Part shown: one piece after another, positions 15,609 to 23,660 of the stretch
Numbering within the stretch: position 1 is the first letter of the stretch
Layout of the letters: each line of letters opens with the position of its first letter
Assembly: GCF_018332715.1 (NCBI RefSeq)
Contig: NZ_BOQP01000032.1
Coordinates: 1 to 64,000 of the forward strand
Length of the DNA stretch: 64,000 nt
DNA from: Winogradskya consettensis
Lineage (GTDB): Bacteria; Actinomycetota; Actinomycetes; Mycobacteriales; Micromonosporaceae
Direction: 5' to 3'
Program-made: the position numbers and the translations under genes
The notes under the pieces: generated by a model
Told to the model about the DNA's origin: nothing
What the model saw: only the letters and a program-made list of their open reading frames with translations
Database searches by the model: none

Positions 15609-16577
15609 ATGACATCGGAGCTGATTATCGAGGCCGTTGGGCTTCAGAAGCATTTTGGGGCGACAAAGGCGCTACAGGGCGTCGATCTCGCGGTGCGGCG
15701 TGGCACGGTGCTGGGTGTTCTCGGGCCCAACGGCGCCGGTAAGACCACCGCCGTCCGGATTCTTTCGACGCTGCTGACGCCGGATGCGGGCAGGGCGACG
15801 ATCGCCGGGTACGACGTGGTGCGCGACGCCGAGAAGGTGCGCCAGAAGATCGGGCTGACCGGGCAGTACGCGTCCGTGGACGAGGATCTCACCGGGCGGC
15901 AGAACCTCGAGCTGTTCGGGACGCTCCTGGAGCTGGGGCGGGCGGGGTCGCGCAAGCGGGCCACCGAGCTGCTCGAGTGGTTCGACCTGTCCGACGCGGC
16001 GAACCGGGTGGCGAAGACGTATTCCGGTGGCATGCGGCGACGGCTCGACCTGGCCGCGAGCCTGGTCGGGTCGCCTGACGTGATCTTCCTGGACGAGCCG
16101 ACGACCGGGCTGGACCCGAGCAAGCGCGAGGACATGTGGGACGTGGTCCGGCAGCTCGTCGCGAACGGGTCGACCGTGCTGCTCACCACGCAGTACCTGG
16201 AGGAGGCCGACGCACTGGCCGACGAGATCACCGTGATCGACCACGGCCGGGTGATCGCCCATGACACCCCCGAGGGGCTGAAGCGGGTGGTCGGTGGGCT
16301 GACGCTGGAGGTGCGGCCCGCCGAGCCCGGTGACCTGCCACGGGCGGCGGAGATCCTCACCAAGGTCTCGTCGGGGACGAAGGCCGATGAGATCCGCCGC
16401 GGTGTGCTGGCCGTGCCGGTCGCCGACGACTCGGCGATGACGGAGGCCGTCTCCTGGCTCGCCGCCGCGAAGATCCCGGTGACCGAGCTCTCGCTGCACC
16501 TGCCCAGCCTGGACGAGGTGTTCTTCACCCTCACGGGCCCCAAGAGCAACACCAAGAAGGAAGAGGTGGCGGTCTGA
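15609..16577 (+). CDS. DrrA-like ABC transporter ATP-binding protein
   Basis: A 322-residue ATPase of the daunorubicin-resistance (DrrA) type: Walker A GPNGAGKTT at 39-47, signature YSGGM at 138-142, Walker B VIFLDEP at 158-164, the switch region near LLTTQYLEEAD, and the C-terminal DrrA extension of about 90 residues. It pairs with the permease that overlaps its stop by one base. The ATG at 15609 gives the normal start MTSELIIEAVGL; the upstream extension of the frame has no homology features. The pair probably exports a drug, lipid or antibiotic; substrate unknown. Confidence 0.93.
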   Translation: MTSELIIEAVGLQKHFGATKALQGVDLAVRRGTVLGVLGPNGAGKTTAVRILSTLLTPDAGRATIAGYDVVRDAEKVRQKIGLTGQYASVDEDLTGRQNLELFGTLLELGRAGSRKRATELLEWFDLSDAANRVAKTYSGGMRRRLDLAASLVGSPDVIFLDEPTTGLDPSKREDMWDVVRQLVANGSTVLLTTQYLEEADALADEITVIDHGRVIAHDTPEGLKRVVGGLTLEVRPAEPGDLPRAAEILTKVSSGTKADEIRRGVLAVPVADDSAMTEAVSWLAAAKIPVTELSLHLPSLDEVFFTLTGPKSNTKKEEVAV

Positions 16578-17368
16578 TGGTCTCGCTCGCCATTGCCCCC
16601 GGCCCACGGCCGCTCCGGCTCGTGCGGCACTCGTTCGCCCTGGCGAAACGCAGTCTGATCAAGACGTGGCGTACGCCCGAAGCCCTCATCGACGTGACCC
16701 TGCAGCCCGTGCTGTTCCTGGTCCTGTTCGTGTACATCTTCGGCGGCGCGATCAGCGGCAACACTCATGACTACCTGCAGTTCCTGCTCCCCGGCATCCT
16801 GGCGCAGACGATCGCGACGGGGTGCATCTCGATCGGGGTCAACCTGAACACGGACATGGAGAAGGGCATCTTCGACCGGTTCCGATCGTTGCCGATTCCC
16901 CGGGCGGCGCCGCTGCTGGGCGCGGTTCTCGGTGACATCGTGCGCTATGTGATCGTCACCGCGGTGACGATCGGGTTCGGTTACATCCTCGGCTTCCGGG
17001 TCACCACGAACTTCTTCGAGGCGCTCGCCGGGTGTGCGCTGGCGGTGCTGTTCGCCCTGTGCCTGAGCTGGATGCCGGTGTTCGTGGGCATGAAGGTGCG
17101 TACGCCCGGCGCGGTCCAGGGCATGATGTTCGCTCTGATCCTGCCGCTGAGCTTCGCGTCCAGCGTGTTCGTCTCGCCGACGACCCTGCCGGGCTGGATG
17201 CAGGCGTTCGTCAAGGTGAACCCGTTGACCCACCTCGTGGGTGCGATGCGGGGGCTGTTCCTGGGCACACCGATCGGCAATCACATCTGGTGGACGCTCG
17301 CTTGGTGCGCGGGGTTCGTGGTGGTGTTCATGCCGTTGGCGCTCAGGGCGTACCGGAAGAAGGTCTGA
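16577..17368 (+). CDS. DrrB-like ABC transporter permease
   Basis: A 263-residue ABC-2 permease with about six membrane helices and the family segment FDRFRSLPIPRAAPLLGAVL near residue 95. Its start shares one base with the stop of the ATPase gene. The 3' end overlaps by 26 bp the 3' end of the large regulator gene on the other strand, so the two transcripts are complementary at their ends. Confidence 0.93.
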   Translation: MVSLAIAPGPRPLRLVRHSFALAKRSLIKTWRTPEALIDVTLQPVLFLVLFVYIFGGAISGNTHDYLQFLLPGILAQTIATGCISIGVNLNTDMEKGIFDRFRSLPIPRAAPLLGAVLGDIVRYVIVTAVTIGFGYILGFRVTTNFFEALAGCALAVLFALCLSWMPVFVGMKVRTPGAVQGMMFALILPLSFASSVFVSPTTLPGWMQAFVKVNPLTHLVGAMRGLFLGTPIGNHIWWTLAWCAGFVVVFMPLALRAYRKKV

Positions 17369-20300
17369 CCAGATCTGTCATGAGCTCGCGAATGCGGCCG
17401 GAGACGTTGTCCGGCCTGGTGTCCCGGCGGTGGTCCTCGTTCTCGAGGGCCGCCGCCAGCCGCATCGTCTCCCCCGGCGGGAAGAGGCTCGTGATGTTGG
17501 CCCCGCTCCGCATGCCCAGTGACCACAGCTCGCGTGCAGTCCGCTCGTCGCCGTTGTGCGCCGCGAGGACGGCCCCGCCGACGGACCACGCCCCGATCAT
17601 CTGGGCGTCGTGCGAGGCGAACGCCTCCTCCTGGGTCAGGGCCAGCAGGGATTTCGCGGTGGTGGCCGCGCCCGGCGTGGGATGAACGGCCGTGACCGAG
17701 AGGTAGAGGACCGCGGCTGCGATCCGCAGGCCGACCGACTGCTCGGGCAGGGGCCCCCGGGTGTCGTGACTCGGCTCCACCCGGGTGATGGCGTCGGCGT
17801 AGCGCAGCACCTCACCCCAGCTGTGGTGCTGCCAGGCGAGGTGGGCGAGCCCGAGATAGGCCTGTGCCTCGTCCCAGGCCTCGGCCAGCCCGGACGACGC
17901 GATGTCCCGCAACCGCTGCTCGGCGTCGGCGTCGCCGCCCAGTGCCAGCTGGGCGTCGAGCACCACCCGCAGCGACCGGGCGTCCTGGGCCGCGCCGACA
18001 AGGTCCATGTTGTGCACGCCGCGGGCCAGCCACTCGACCGAGCGACCGGCGTCACGGGTGAGCACCGAGTTGCCCACCACCTGCGCTGCCATCGCCATGC
18101 CCCAGTGATCGCCGACCGCCTCGAAGTCGGCGTACGCCGCTTCGGCGTTCACCAGTCCCTCCGCGAGCAGGCCGGAATTCTCCTGGAACGCGGCCCGGGC
18201 GAAGAGGCCGAGCGCTCGTACGTAGCGGTCGTCGCTCGCGATCATCCGTTCCACGCCGGCCCGGCTCTGCGGGGACTCGAAATTGTGGAACATGGGCAGC
18301 ACGTCGGCCAGCGCGGTGTTGCGGGCGGACACCTCGGCCGCCCGGGTGGCCATCAGTGCGCGCAGGACCCGTGCCGACAGCGCCGCGAGCCGTGGTGGCC
18401 CGGTGATGCCGGAGTTGATGGTGATCAGCAGGCAGACCCAGGCGAGCCGGTCGGCGTCGGGCAGCGGGTCGGCGTCGAGGATGCGCCGGCGGTTCGCGGG
18501 TTCGTCGATGTGCAGCATGATCCGGCCCAGCGCCGACACCTCGAGGTGCAGCCCGCGGACCGTCCACAGGTGCAGGACCGCAGCGGCGACGTCGACCATG
18601 GCCGCGGTGTCGTCGTGGGCCATCGTCCAGCGCAGCGCGCCGGCGAGGTTTTCCAGCTCGCGGGACGCGGTGGCGAACGCGTCGAGCTGGTGCGGCCCGA
18701 TGAACCGCCCGGCCAGTTCGACCGAGACCGTCCGGGCCCACGCCACCAGCCCGTCCATCGCCGGGTTGCGGTCGCCGAGCCGGGCCTCGCCGTATTCGCG
18801 GACCGTCTCCAGCATCCGGTAACGCGGCGGCCCGCCGTCCCCGTCCTCCAGCACCAGCAGGGACTGCTCGACGAGGGCGGCGAGGCCACGGCGTACGTCG
18901 GGGCGCCCGGCAACGGACGCGGCCGTCGCCGCGGTGAAGGATGCGGGGATCACGGCGAGGCGCTGCATCAGCTCCTGGTCGGCGGGAGCCAGCAGCTCGC
19001 GGCTCCAGTCGACCATCGCCCACAGGCTCGCGTGCCGTTCCGGCAACCCGCGCAGCGCGTCGTCCAGCAATGCGAACCGGTCGCCCAGGCCGGACAGGAC
19101 GTCGTCGATCGGCATGTATCGCAGGCGGGCCGCGGCGAGCTCCAGCGCGAGCGGCAGATTGTCGAGCCGGTGACAGAGCCGCAGGGCCCGCTCGTCGTCC
19201 CAGGTGGGCACCGCGCCCCCGGCCCGCGCGCGGCGTTGGAGCAGGTCGAGGGCCTGCTCGTCGGGGAGTGCCGCGAGCCGGTGCACGATCTCCCCGGCGA
19301 GGCCCAGCGGCGCCCGGCTGGTGGCCAGCACCGCGACCTCCGGAGCGGCGGCGATCAGGTCGGCGACCACGGTCGCGGCCGCGTTGAGCACGTGCTCACA
19401 GTTGTCGAAGACGATCAGCCCGTCGAGGTCCGGGGCGACCGCGCGCAGCCGTTCCGGCGGGGTCAGGACCCGGCGTTCCAGGGTGATGGTCGAGGTCGTG
19501 TCCGCCCCGCCCAGAGCGGCGAGCACGGCCGGAAGAACCTCTCCGGGGGTACGCACACCGGCCAGCTCGATGACCCGGACAGCCCCCTCGGCCCGCCTCG
19601 ACACCTCGGCCGCCAGCCGGGTCTTGCCCGCGCCCCCGGTCGCCACCACGGTCACGAGCGGGGCTTCGGCGAGCCCCTCGACAACGGCCGCGAGGTCGCG
19701 TTCGCGCCCGACCAGCGTGGTGCCGGACCGTCGCCACGACGCGGGCAGGGCTGTCGTCCTCGGCTTGAGTCTCGTCACGGGTGCCGGGGTCAGCTCGCCG
19801 CGCAACAGCGCGAGGTGCACCTCCGTGATGGCCTGCGAGGGATCGGTGCCGTACCGGTCGGCCAGCTCGGCACGCAGCCGCTCGACGACCTCGAGCGCCT
19901 CGGCGTCGCGGCTCTGCGCGGCCAGCACCCGCACCAGCAGGGCGGCGGCGGGCTCGTCGGGCGGTGTCCGCACGACCAGCCGGCGCAGATCATCCTCGTC
20001 GGGTGCCCCCGCTCCGGCCAGCGCGGCCTGCGCACGCACGGCGGCGATCTCACTGAAGAGTCGTGCCACCCCGGCGTCCACCAGGTCGGGAACCGGCGGA
20101 AACAAGGCCCGCGCCTCGTCGGCGTCCTTGCGCGCGGCCGCCGGATCTCCGTCGTTCAGCGCGGCGCGGGCCCGATCGGCGAGCGTCCGGGCCGCGACGA
20201 CGTCGGTCTCGACCTGGTCGGCAGGCACCCGGTAACCACCGGCAACAGCGTTGACCGGCACGCCCAGACGACGCACCCGCGACACGAGAGCCTGCACAGC

Positions 20301-20468
20301 CCCGGCGGCGTCATCGGGCGGATCGCCGTGCCAGACGGCCTCGGCGAGCGCCCCGGCGGAAACGGGCCGCCCCCGCGCCCCGACCAGCTCGCGCACCACG
20401 ACGGCCAGCCGCTCGCCCCGCACCGGCTGCCCGTCGACGGCCAACGGCCCGAGCGTCGTGATCCGCAC
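17343..20468 (-). CDS. SARP/AfsR-like regulator: winged helix, BTAD and NB-ARC-type ATPase
   Basis: A 1041-residue multidomain regulator. Residues 1-90 form an OmpR-type winged helix (GPLAVDGQPV ... YRVPADQVETD), 95-225 the bacterial transcriptional-activator domain, and about 240-560 a STAND/NB-ARC ATPase with Walker A ATGGAGKT at 276-283 and IVFDNCEHVL as Walker B; the rest is a helical, TPR-like sensor region. Such proteins activate secondary-metabolite genes. The adjacent DrrAB-like exporter on the opposite strand and the TetR gene 3 nt upstream in the same direction are possible targets or partners, but no biosynthetic genes are visible here. Confidence 0.92.
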   Translation of the reverse strand: MRITTLGPLAVDGQPVRGERLAVVVRELVGARGRPVSAGALAEAVWHGDPPDDAAGAVQALVSRVRRLGVPVNAVAGGYRVPADQVETDVVAARTLADRARAALNDGDPAAARKDADEARALFPPVPDLVDAGVARLFSEIAAVRAQAALAGAGAPDEDDLRRLVVRTPPDEPAAALLVRVLAAQSRDAEALEVVERLRAELADRYGTDPSQAITEVHLALLRGELTPAPVTRLKPRTTALPASWRRSGTTLVGRERDLAAVVEGLAEAPLVTVVATGGAGKTRLAAEVSRRAEGAVRVIELAGVRTPGEVLPAVLAALGGADTTSTITLERRVLTPPERLRAVAPDLDGLIVFDNCEHVLNAAATVVADLIAAAPEVAVLATSRAPLGLAGEIVHRLAALPDEQALDLLQRRARAGGAVPTWDDERALRLCHRLDNLPLALELAAARLRYMPIDDVLSGLGDRFALLDDALRGLPERHASLWAMVDWSRELLAPADQELMQRLAVIPASFTAATAASVAGRPDVRRGLAALVEQSLLVLEDGDGGPPRYRMLETVREYGEARLGDRNPAMDGLVAWARTVSVELAGRFIGPHQLDAFATASRELENLAGALRWTMAHDDTAAMVDVAAAVLHLWTVRGLHLEVSALGRIMLHIDEPANRRRILDADPLPDADRLAWVCLLITINSGITGPPRLAALSARVLRALMATRAAEVSARNTALADVLPMFHNFESPQSRAGVERMIASDDRYVRALGLFARAAFQENSGLLAEGLVNAEAAYADFEAVGDHWGMAMAAQVVGNSVLTRDAGRSVEWLARGVHNMDLVGAAQDARSLRVVLDAQLALGGDADAEQRLRDIASSGLAEAWDEAQAYLGLAHLAWQHHSWGEVLRYADAITRVEPSHDTRGPLPEQSVGLRIAAAVLYLSVTAVHPTPGAATTAKSLLALTQEEAFASHDAQMIGAWSVGGAVLAAHNGDERTARELWSLGMRSGANITSLFPPGETMRLAAALENEDHRRDTRPDNVSGRIRELMTDLVRPSSGTP

Positions 20469-20471
20469 CCG

Positions 20472-21224
20472 TCAAGTATGTCGGGGCAGGACCAGAGCCA
20501 CGCCGTCGAGGACGCGCCCGAGTCCGAACTCATAGACATGCTCGGGTTCGTACGCGCTGCCGTGCGCCTCCCCCGCCGCTGCCCCGACCCTGCTGGCCAG
20601 CGGAAACGCGTCGGGATCGACCAGCCGGCCGAGCACCGGCCCAGCGGCGGCCCACCACTGCTCGTCGGTCATCGCGGTGGCTTCCCGGACGACGCGGGCC
20701 TCATGCTCGGTGCGGGCGGCGGCGTGCACGAACAGCAGCAGGTAGGTCAGGCAGTCGTCCATCTGCACATCGGTCAGCCCGAGGCCGTCGAGAGCGGCCA
20801 GCTCATGCTCGTACTTGCCGAGCGCACCGGGCCCGAGCGCCGGCCGCTGCGTGGAGACGGCGATGGTCCACGGGTGGTCGCGGAACAGCGTGCGGTTGTC
20901 CGCGGCCACCGCCGTCAGCTTCTCTCGCCACGGCCGTCCCGCGGTGCCGGTCCGGGGCATCCGGGCGTACGCCGAATCGATCATGAGGTCGAGCAGTTCG
21001 GCCTTGCCGGGGACGTGGGTGTAGAGGGTCATCGGCGAGGTGTCCAGTGCCTGCGCGACCCGCCGGATCGACAGCACCGCGAGCCCCTCGGCATCGGCCA
21101 CGGCGATCGCGGCGTCGACAACCTGGTCCAGGCTCAGCCCCCGCCGCGGCCCCCGCCGGGGAATCGCCGCCTCGTCACGCCAGAGCAGCGCGAGCGTACG
21201 CGCGGGGTCGCCGCCATTCGTCAT
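20472..21224 (-). CDS. TetR-family regulator with TetR_C-type ligand domain
   Basis: A 250-residue regulator with an unusually placed helix-turn-helix after a basic N-terminal segment (RRGPRRGLSLDQVVDAAI ... IRRVAQALDTSPMTLYTHV), as in the tetracycline/macrolide-repressor branch, and a C-terminal helical domain. ATG 21224 (MTNGGDP) is used; GTG 21236 is an in-frame alternative. A perfect TGTACA-C-TGTACA site lies about 40 bp upstream, overlapping the start region of the divergent VOC gene, so the protein probably controls itself and that gene. Its stop is 3 nt before the large SARP-like gene in the same direction. Confidence 0.9.
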   Translation of the reverse strand: MTNGGDPARTLALLWRDEAAIPRRGPRRGLSLDQVVDAAIAVADAEGLAVLSIRRVAQALDTSPMTLYTHVPGKAELLDLMIDSAYARMPRTGTAGRPWREKLTAVAADNRTLFRDHPWTIAVSTQRPALGPGALGKYEHELAALDGLGLTDVQMDDCLTYLLLFVHAAARTEHEARVVREATAMTDEQWWAAAGPVLGRLVDPDAFPLASRVGAAAGEAHGSAYEPEHVYEFGLGRVLDGVALVLPRHT

Positions 21225-21262
21225 CTCCGTGGGCACGGAGACATTCTGCCCTTGCCCTACTC

Positions 21263-21275
21263 TGTACACTGTACA
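21263..21275. promoter_or_regulatory. Palindromic operator TGTACA-C-TGTACA
   Basis: A 13-bp perfect inverted repeat between the TetR gene and the VOC gene. It contains TACACT (21265-21270), which lies 7 nt before the VOC GTG and can serve as a -10 box; a bound repressor would cover it. Confidence 0.65.
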
Positions 21276-21277
21276 AC

Positions 21278-21685
21278 GTGAACATCACCGGTTCCGCCGT
21301 GTCCCTGAACGTCGACGACGTAGCAGCCTCCACCGACTTCCTGAAACGGCACTTCGGCTTTCACGAAGAGATGGCCGCCGACGGGTTCTCCTCCCTCACC
21401 CGCGACGATGTCGGCCTCAGCGTCGTCCTTCTGCGCCGCGGCCTGGCGACACTGCCCGCCGACCAGCGCGACGACCACGCGAAGGGGCTGATCCTCGCGT
21501 TCGTGGTCGACGACCTGGAGGGCGAGCTGGCCCGGCTGCAGGGCGAGGGCGTCACGATCACCATGCCGCTGACCAGCGAGGAATGGGGCGAGCGGGCCTT
21601 CCAGGTCCGCGACCCGAACGGCGTCATCGTCCAACTCGTCGACTGGAACGGCGCCGAATCCGACGCTGAATCCGACGCGGCGTAG
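21278..21685 (+). CDS. VOC-superfamily protein under TetR control
   Basis: A 135-residue glyoxalase/bleomycin-resistance fold protein (VNITGSAVSLNVDDVAASTD at the first module, EERAFQVRDPNGVIVQLVDW-like end in the second). The start is GTG 21278, just behind the operator; no Shine-Dalgarno is present and the message is probably leaderless. The pairing of a TetR repressor with a small VOC protein suggests an inducible binding or detoxifying protein; the ligand is unknown. The C-terminal repeat ESDAESDAA is probably unstructured. Confidence 0.88.
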   Translation: MNITGSAVSLNVDDVAASTDFLKRHFGFHEEMAADGFSSLTRDDVGLSVVLLRRGLATLPADQRDDHAKGLILAFVVDDLEGELARLQGEGVTITMPLTSEEWGERAFQVRDPNGVIVQLVDWNGAESDAESDAA

Positions 21686-21757
21686 CTCAACTCGCCGCGT
21701 GTCCTGCCGATCCTGCTGTCCGTGCCGGGCGGACGCGGCGGCACGCGGTGAGGGGAC

Positions 21758-22492
21758 ATGCAGACGACATTGCCAACCGGTTCCGCGGGCGGCCCGTGGC
21801 GGGCGGGTGCCGGGCCGATAGGAATGCTCCTCGTCGTGATCGCATCGCTGCTGCTGCTCGCCGCGCCGTTGAGCGTGCTGCTGATCAGCGCGGCGGAGCA
21901 CGATGAGATCTTCGATGCCAACGTCGGACTCTGGATCGCCCGGAGTACGAACGAAAGCGACAAGGGCAAAGCGTCCGGCTACGCCGAGAACATGGGTCGT
22001 GCAGTGATGTTGGCCCGGGACGAGTCCGGCACGAGCAGGGGCGGGGTCGCGCAGGAAATCGAGGACGCCTACCAGGACGCTCTTCCTGGAGTGGCCTTCA
22101 GACTGCCGCCGGAGTTCTCGCCGACGGGGACCGCGCAGACGCTGGGGATCGTGGACGCGGACGGCAGCCCCGAGGAAGAGCAGCTCGTAGCCGCGCTTCA
22201 GCAGTTCCGTGATGAGTGTTTGACGGAACTCAACCGACCAGGCCCGCGCGCAGGGTTTCCCCTGCGGGAGCCCGCCGGGCTGGCCGCCGCACGGGAGCGC
22301 GTGGTCGCGGCCGCCGAAGCCTGGGGGCGCTCCGAGAACATGTCCAGCCAGCGGGACGCCGACGAGGAGATTCGCCAGATCCGGCAGGAACGCGGATGGC
22401 AGAAGATCCACACCGCGGCCGCGCTCGCCCTGAGCGGCCTGCTCGCCTTGAGAACCGCTCGCTCACTGGCCCGACGACGACGCGCCGCGTAA
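21758..22492 (+). CDS. Unknown protein with an N-terminal and a C-terminal membrane helix
   Basis: A 244-residue protein. A strongly hydrophobic helix at about residues 22-46 and a second at 223-238, followed by the basic tail ARRRRAA, flank an acidic, helical extracytoplasmic region of about 170 residues. I recognise no domain. It stands alone, converges with the propeller gene after 14 bp, and has ordinary codon use for the region. Confidence 0.75.
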   Translation: MQTTLPTGSAGGPWRAGAGPIGMLLVVIASLLLLAAPLSVLLISAAEHDEIFDANVGLWIARSTNESDKGKASGYAENMGRAVMLARDESGTSRGGVAQEIEDAYQDALPGVAFRLPPEFSPTGTAQTLGIVDADGSPEEEQLVAALQQFRDECLTELNRPGPRAGFPLREPAGLAAARERVVAAAEAWGRSENMSSQRDADEEIRQIRQERGWQKIHTAAALALSGLLALRTARSLARRRRAA

Positions 22493-22506
22493 CGGCATCG
22501 CCGGGG

Positions 22507-23649
22507 TCAGCCGAACAGGGCGTAGCGCTTGTGGGTGTGGCCGGCGACGCGGGTGAAGTCGCCGACTGCCGACAGCGTGTGGCGTGCCGGGTCGGCGGTG
22601 AGGGCTCGGACGCCGATTACGCCGTTGGCCTGCGGCGACCAGGCGGTCAGGGTGCCGGTGGGAGAGAAGGCGGCGAGCTTCACGCGGGGGATCGCCCCAC
22701 CGACGCAGGCGCCGCGGGGGTTGATGCCGGTCGTTGTGCAGGCACGGTCGAAGTGGCCGCCGACATAGATCGTGTTGTCGAGCGCCGCGATCGCGGAGGC
22801 GTCGCCGTCGAAGGCTCGCTGCCAGCGCAAAGTGCCCCCGGCGCCGTACGCGAGTGCCCGGCCCCCCGTGCCGCCCGTGGCCGCGTACACCTGGCCGGTG
22901 GGGTCGACGGTGATCGCATTGACCCTGGCCGGTGGCTGAGGGCGGAATGTCCCGGTCACCGAGCCGGTTGTCGCGTCGAGCCCGGCCAGTCGCAGCATCG
23001 CGACCCCGCCGACCCGGTGAAAAGCGCCGCCGGCGAACACCCGCGAACCGTGGACCACGACAGCGTGCACGGCGGCGTCGGCGGCGGGGTGCCAGGTGGG
23101 GTCGAGGCGACCGGTGGCCAGGGAGAACGCCGCCAGGTTGCGTCTCGGGGTGCCGTCGATCGCGGAGAAGCTGCCCGCGGCGTAGAGGCGGCCGTTGCCG
23201 GTGGCCAGGGCGTACGGCGCTCCGGTGACGGTGTGGGCGAGGGCGTCGACCCGGCCGGAGGTGGCGTCGAGGCGGGCGAGATTGTCGCGGCGGTGGCCGG
23301 AGACGGTGCTGAAGTCGCCGCCGGCGTAGACGGAGGTCCGGTCCACCGCGAGCGCCCGGACCAGGCCGTTCGCGCTCGGGGCCCAGCTCAGCACCCGCCC
23401 CGAGACCGCGTCGAGGGCGGCGAGGCGGTTTCGCGGGTACGTCGTGCCGCCCCAGGTCAGCCTCGTGAACGATCCGCCGACGTAGATCGTGCTGCCGCGG
23501 TGGGCGATCGCGTAGACGGAACCGTTGAAGAGGGGTGCCTTCTGCGGGACAGGGCTGACTGCCAGCGCCGGGGCCGTGGTGCCGACGACTAGCGCGGTGG
23601 TGAGGAGGGCAGTCAGAACAAAACTTCGGACAAAGCGGATAAAACGCAC
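22507..23649 (-). CDS. Secreted beta-propeller protein with delta-60-type repeats
   Basis: A 380-residue protein with a Sec signal peptide (MRFIRFVRSFVLTALLTTAL, cleavage after APALA near residue 30). The mature part consists of about six to seven repeats of roughly 45-50 residues, each with a VYAGGDF or IYVGGSF strand followed by a small linker, R-x-NLA and LDATSGRV. This is the delta-60/DUF5122 type of beta-propeller, usually found in extracellular proteins of unknown role. One disulfide is likely between the cysteines in DRACTTTG and GACVGG. It precedes the phosphatase-like gene's end and is transcribed in the same direction. Confidence 0.87.
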   Translation of the reverse strand: MRFIRFVRSFVLTALLTTALVVGTTAPALAVSPVPQKAPLFNGSVYAIAHRGSTIYVGGSFTRLTWGGTTYPRNRLAALDAVSGRVLSWAPSANGLVRALAVDRTSVYAGGDFSTVSGHRRDNLARLDATSGRVDALAHTVTGAPYALATGNGRLYAAGSFSAIDGTPRRNLAAFSLATGRLDPTWHPAADAAVHAVVVHGSRVFAGGAFHRVGGVAMLRLAGLDATTGSVTGTFRPQPPARVNAITVDPTGQVYAATGGTGGRALAYGAGGTLRWQRAFDGDASAIAALDNTIYVGGHFDRACTTTGINPRGACVGGAIPRVKLAAFSPTGTLTAWSPQANGVIGVRALTADPARHTLSAVGDFTRVAGHTHKRYALFG

Positions 23650-23660
23650 ATGTCGTTCAA

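Noticed and set aside
17556..21281. A 1241-codon plus-strand open frame opposite the SARP-like and TetR genes
   Set aside because: The product is rich in Arg, Gly, Pro and His with no motif, while the opposite strand encodes two clear regulators. Long antisense frames are expected at this GC content.
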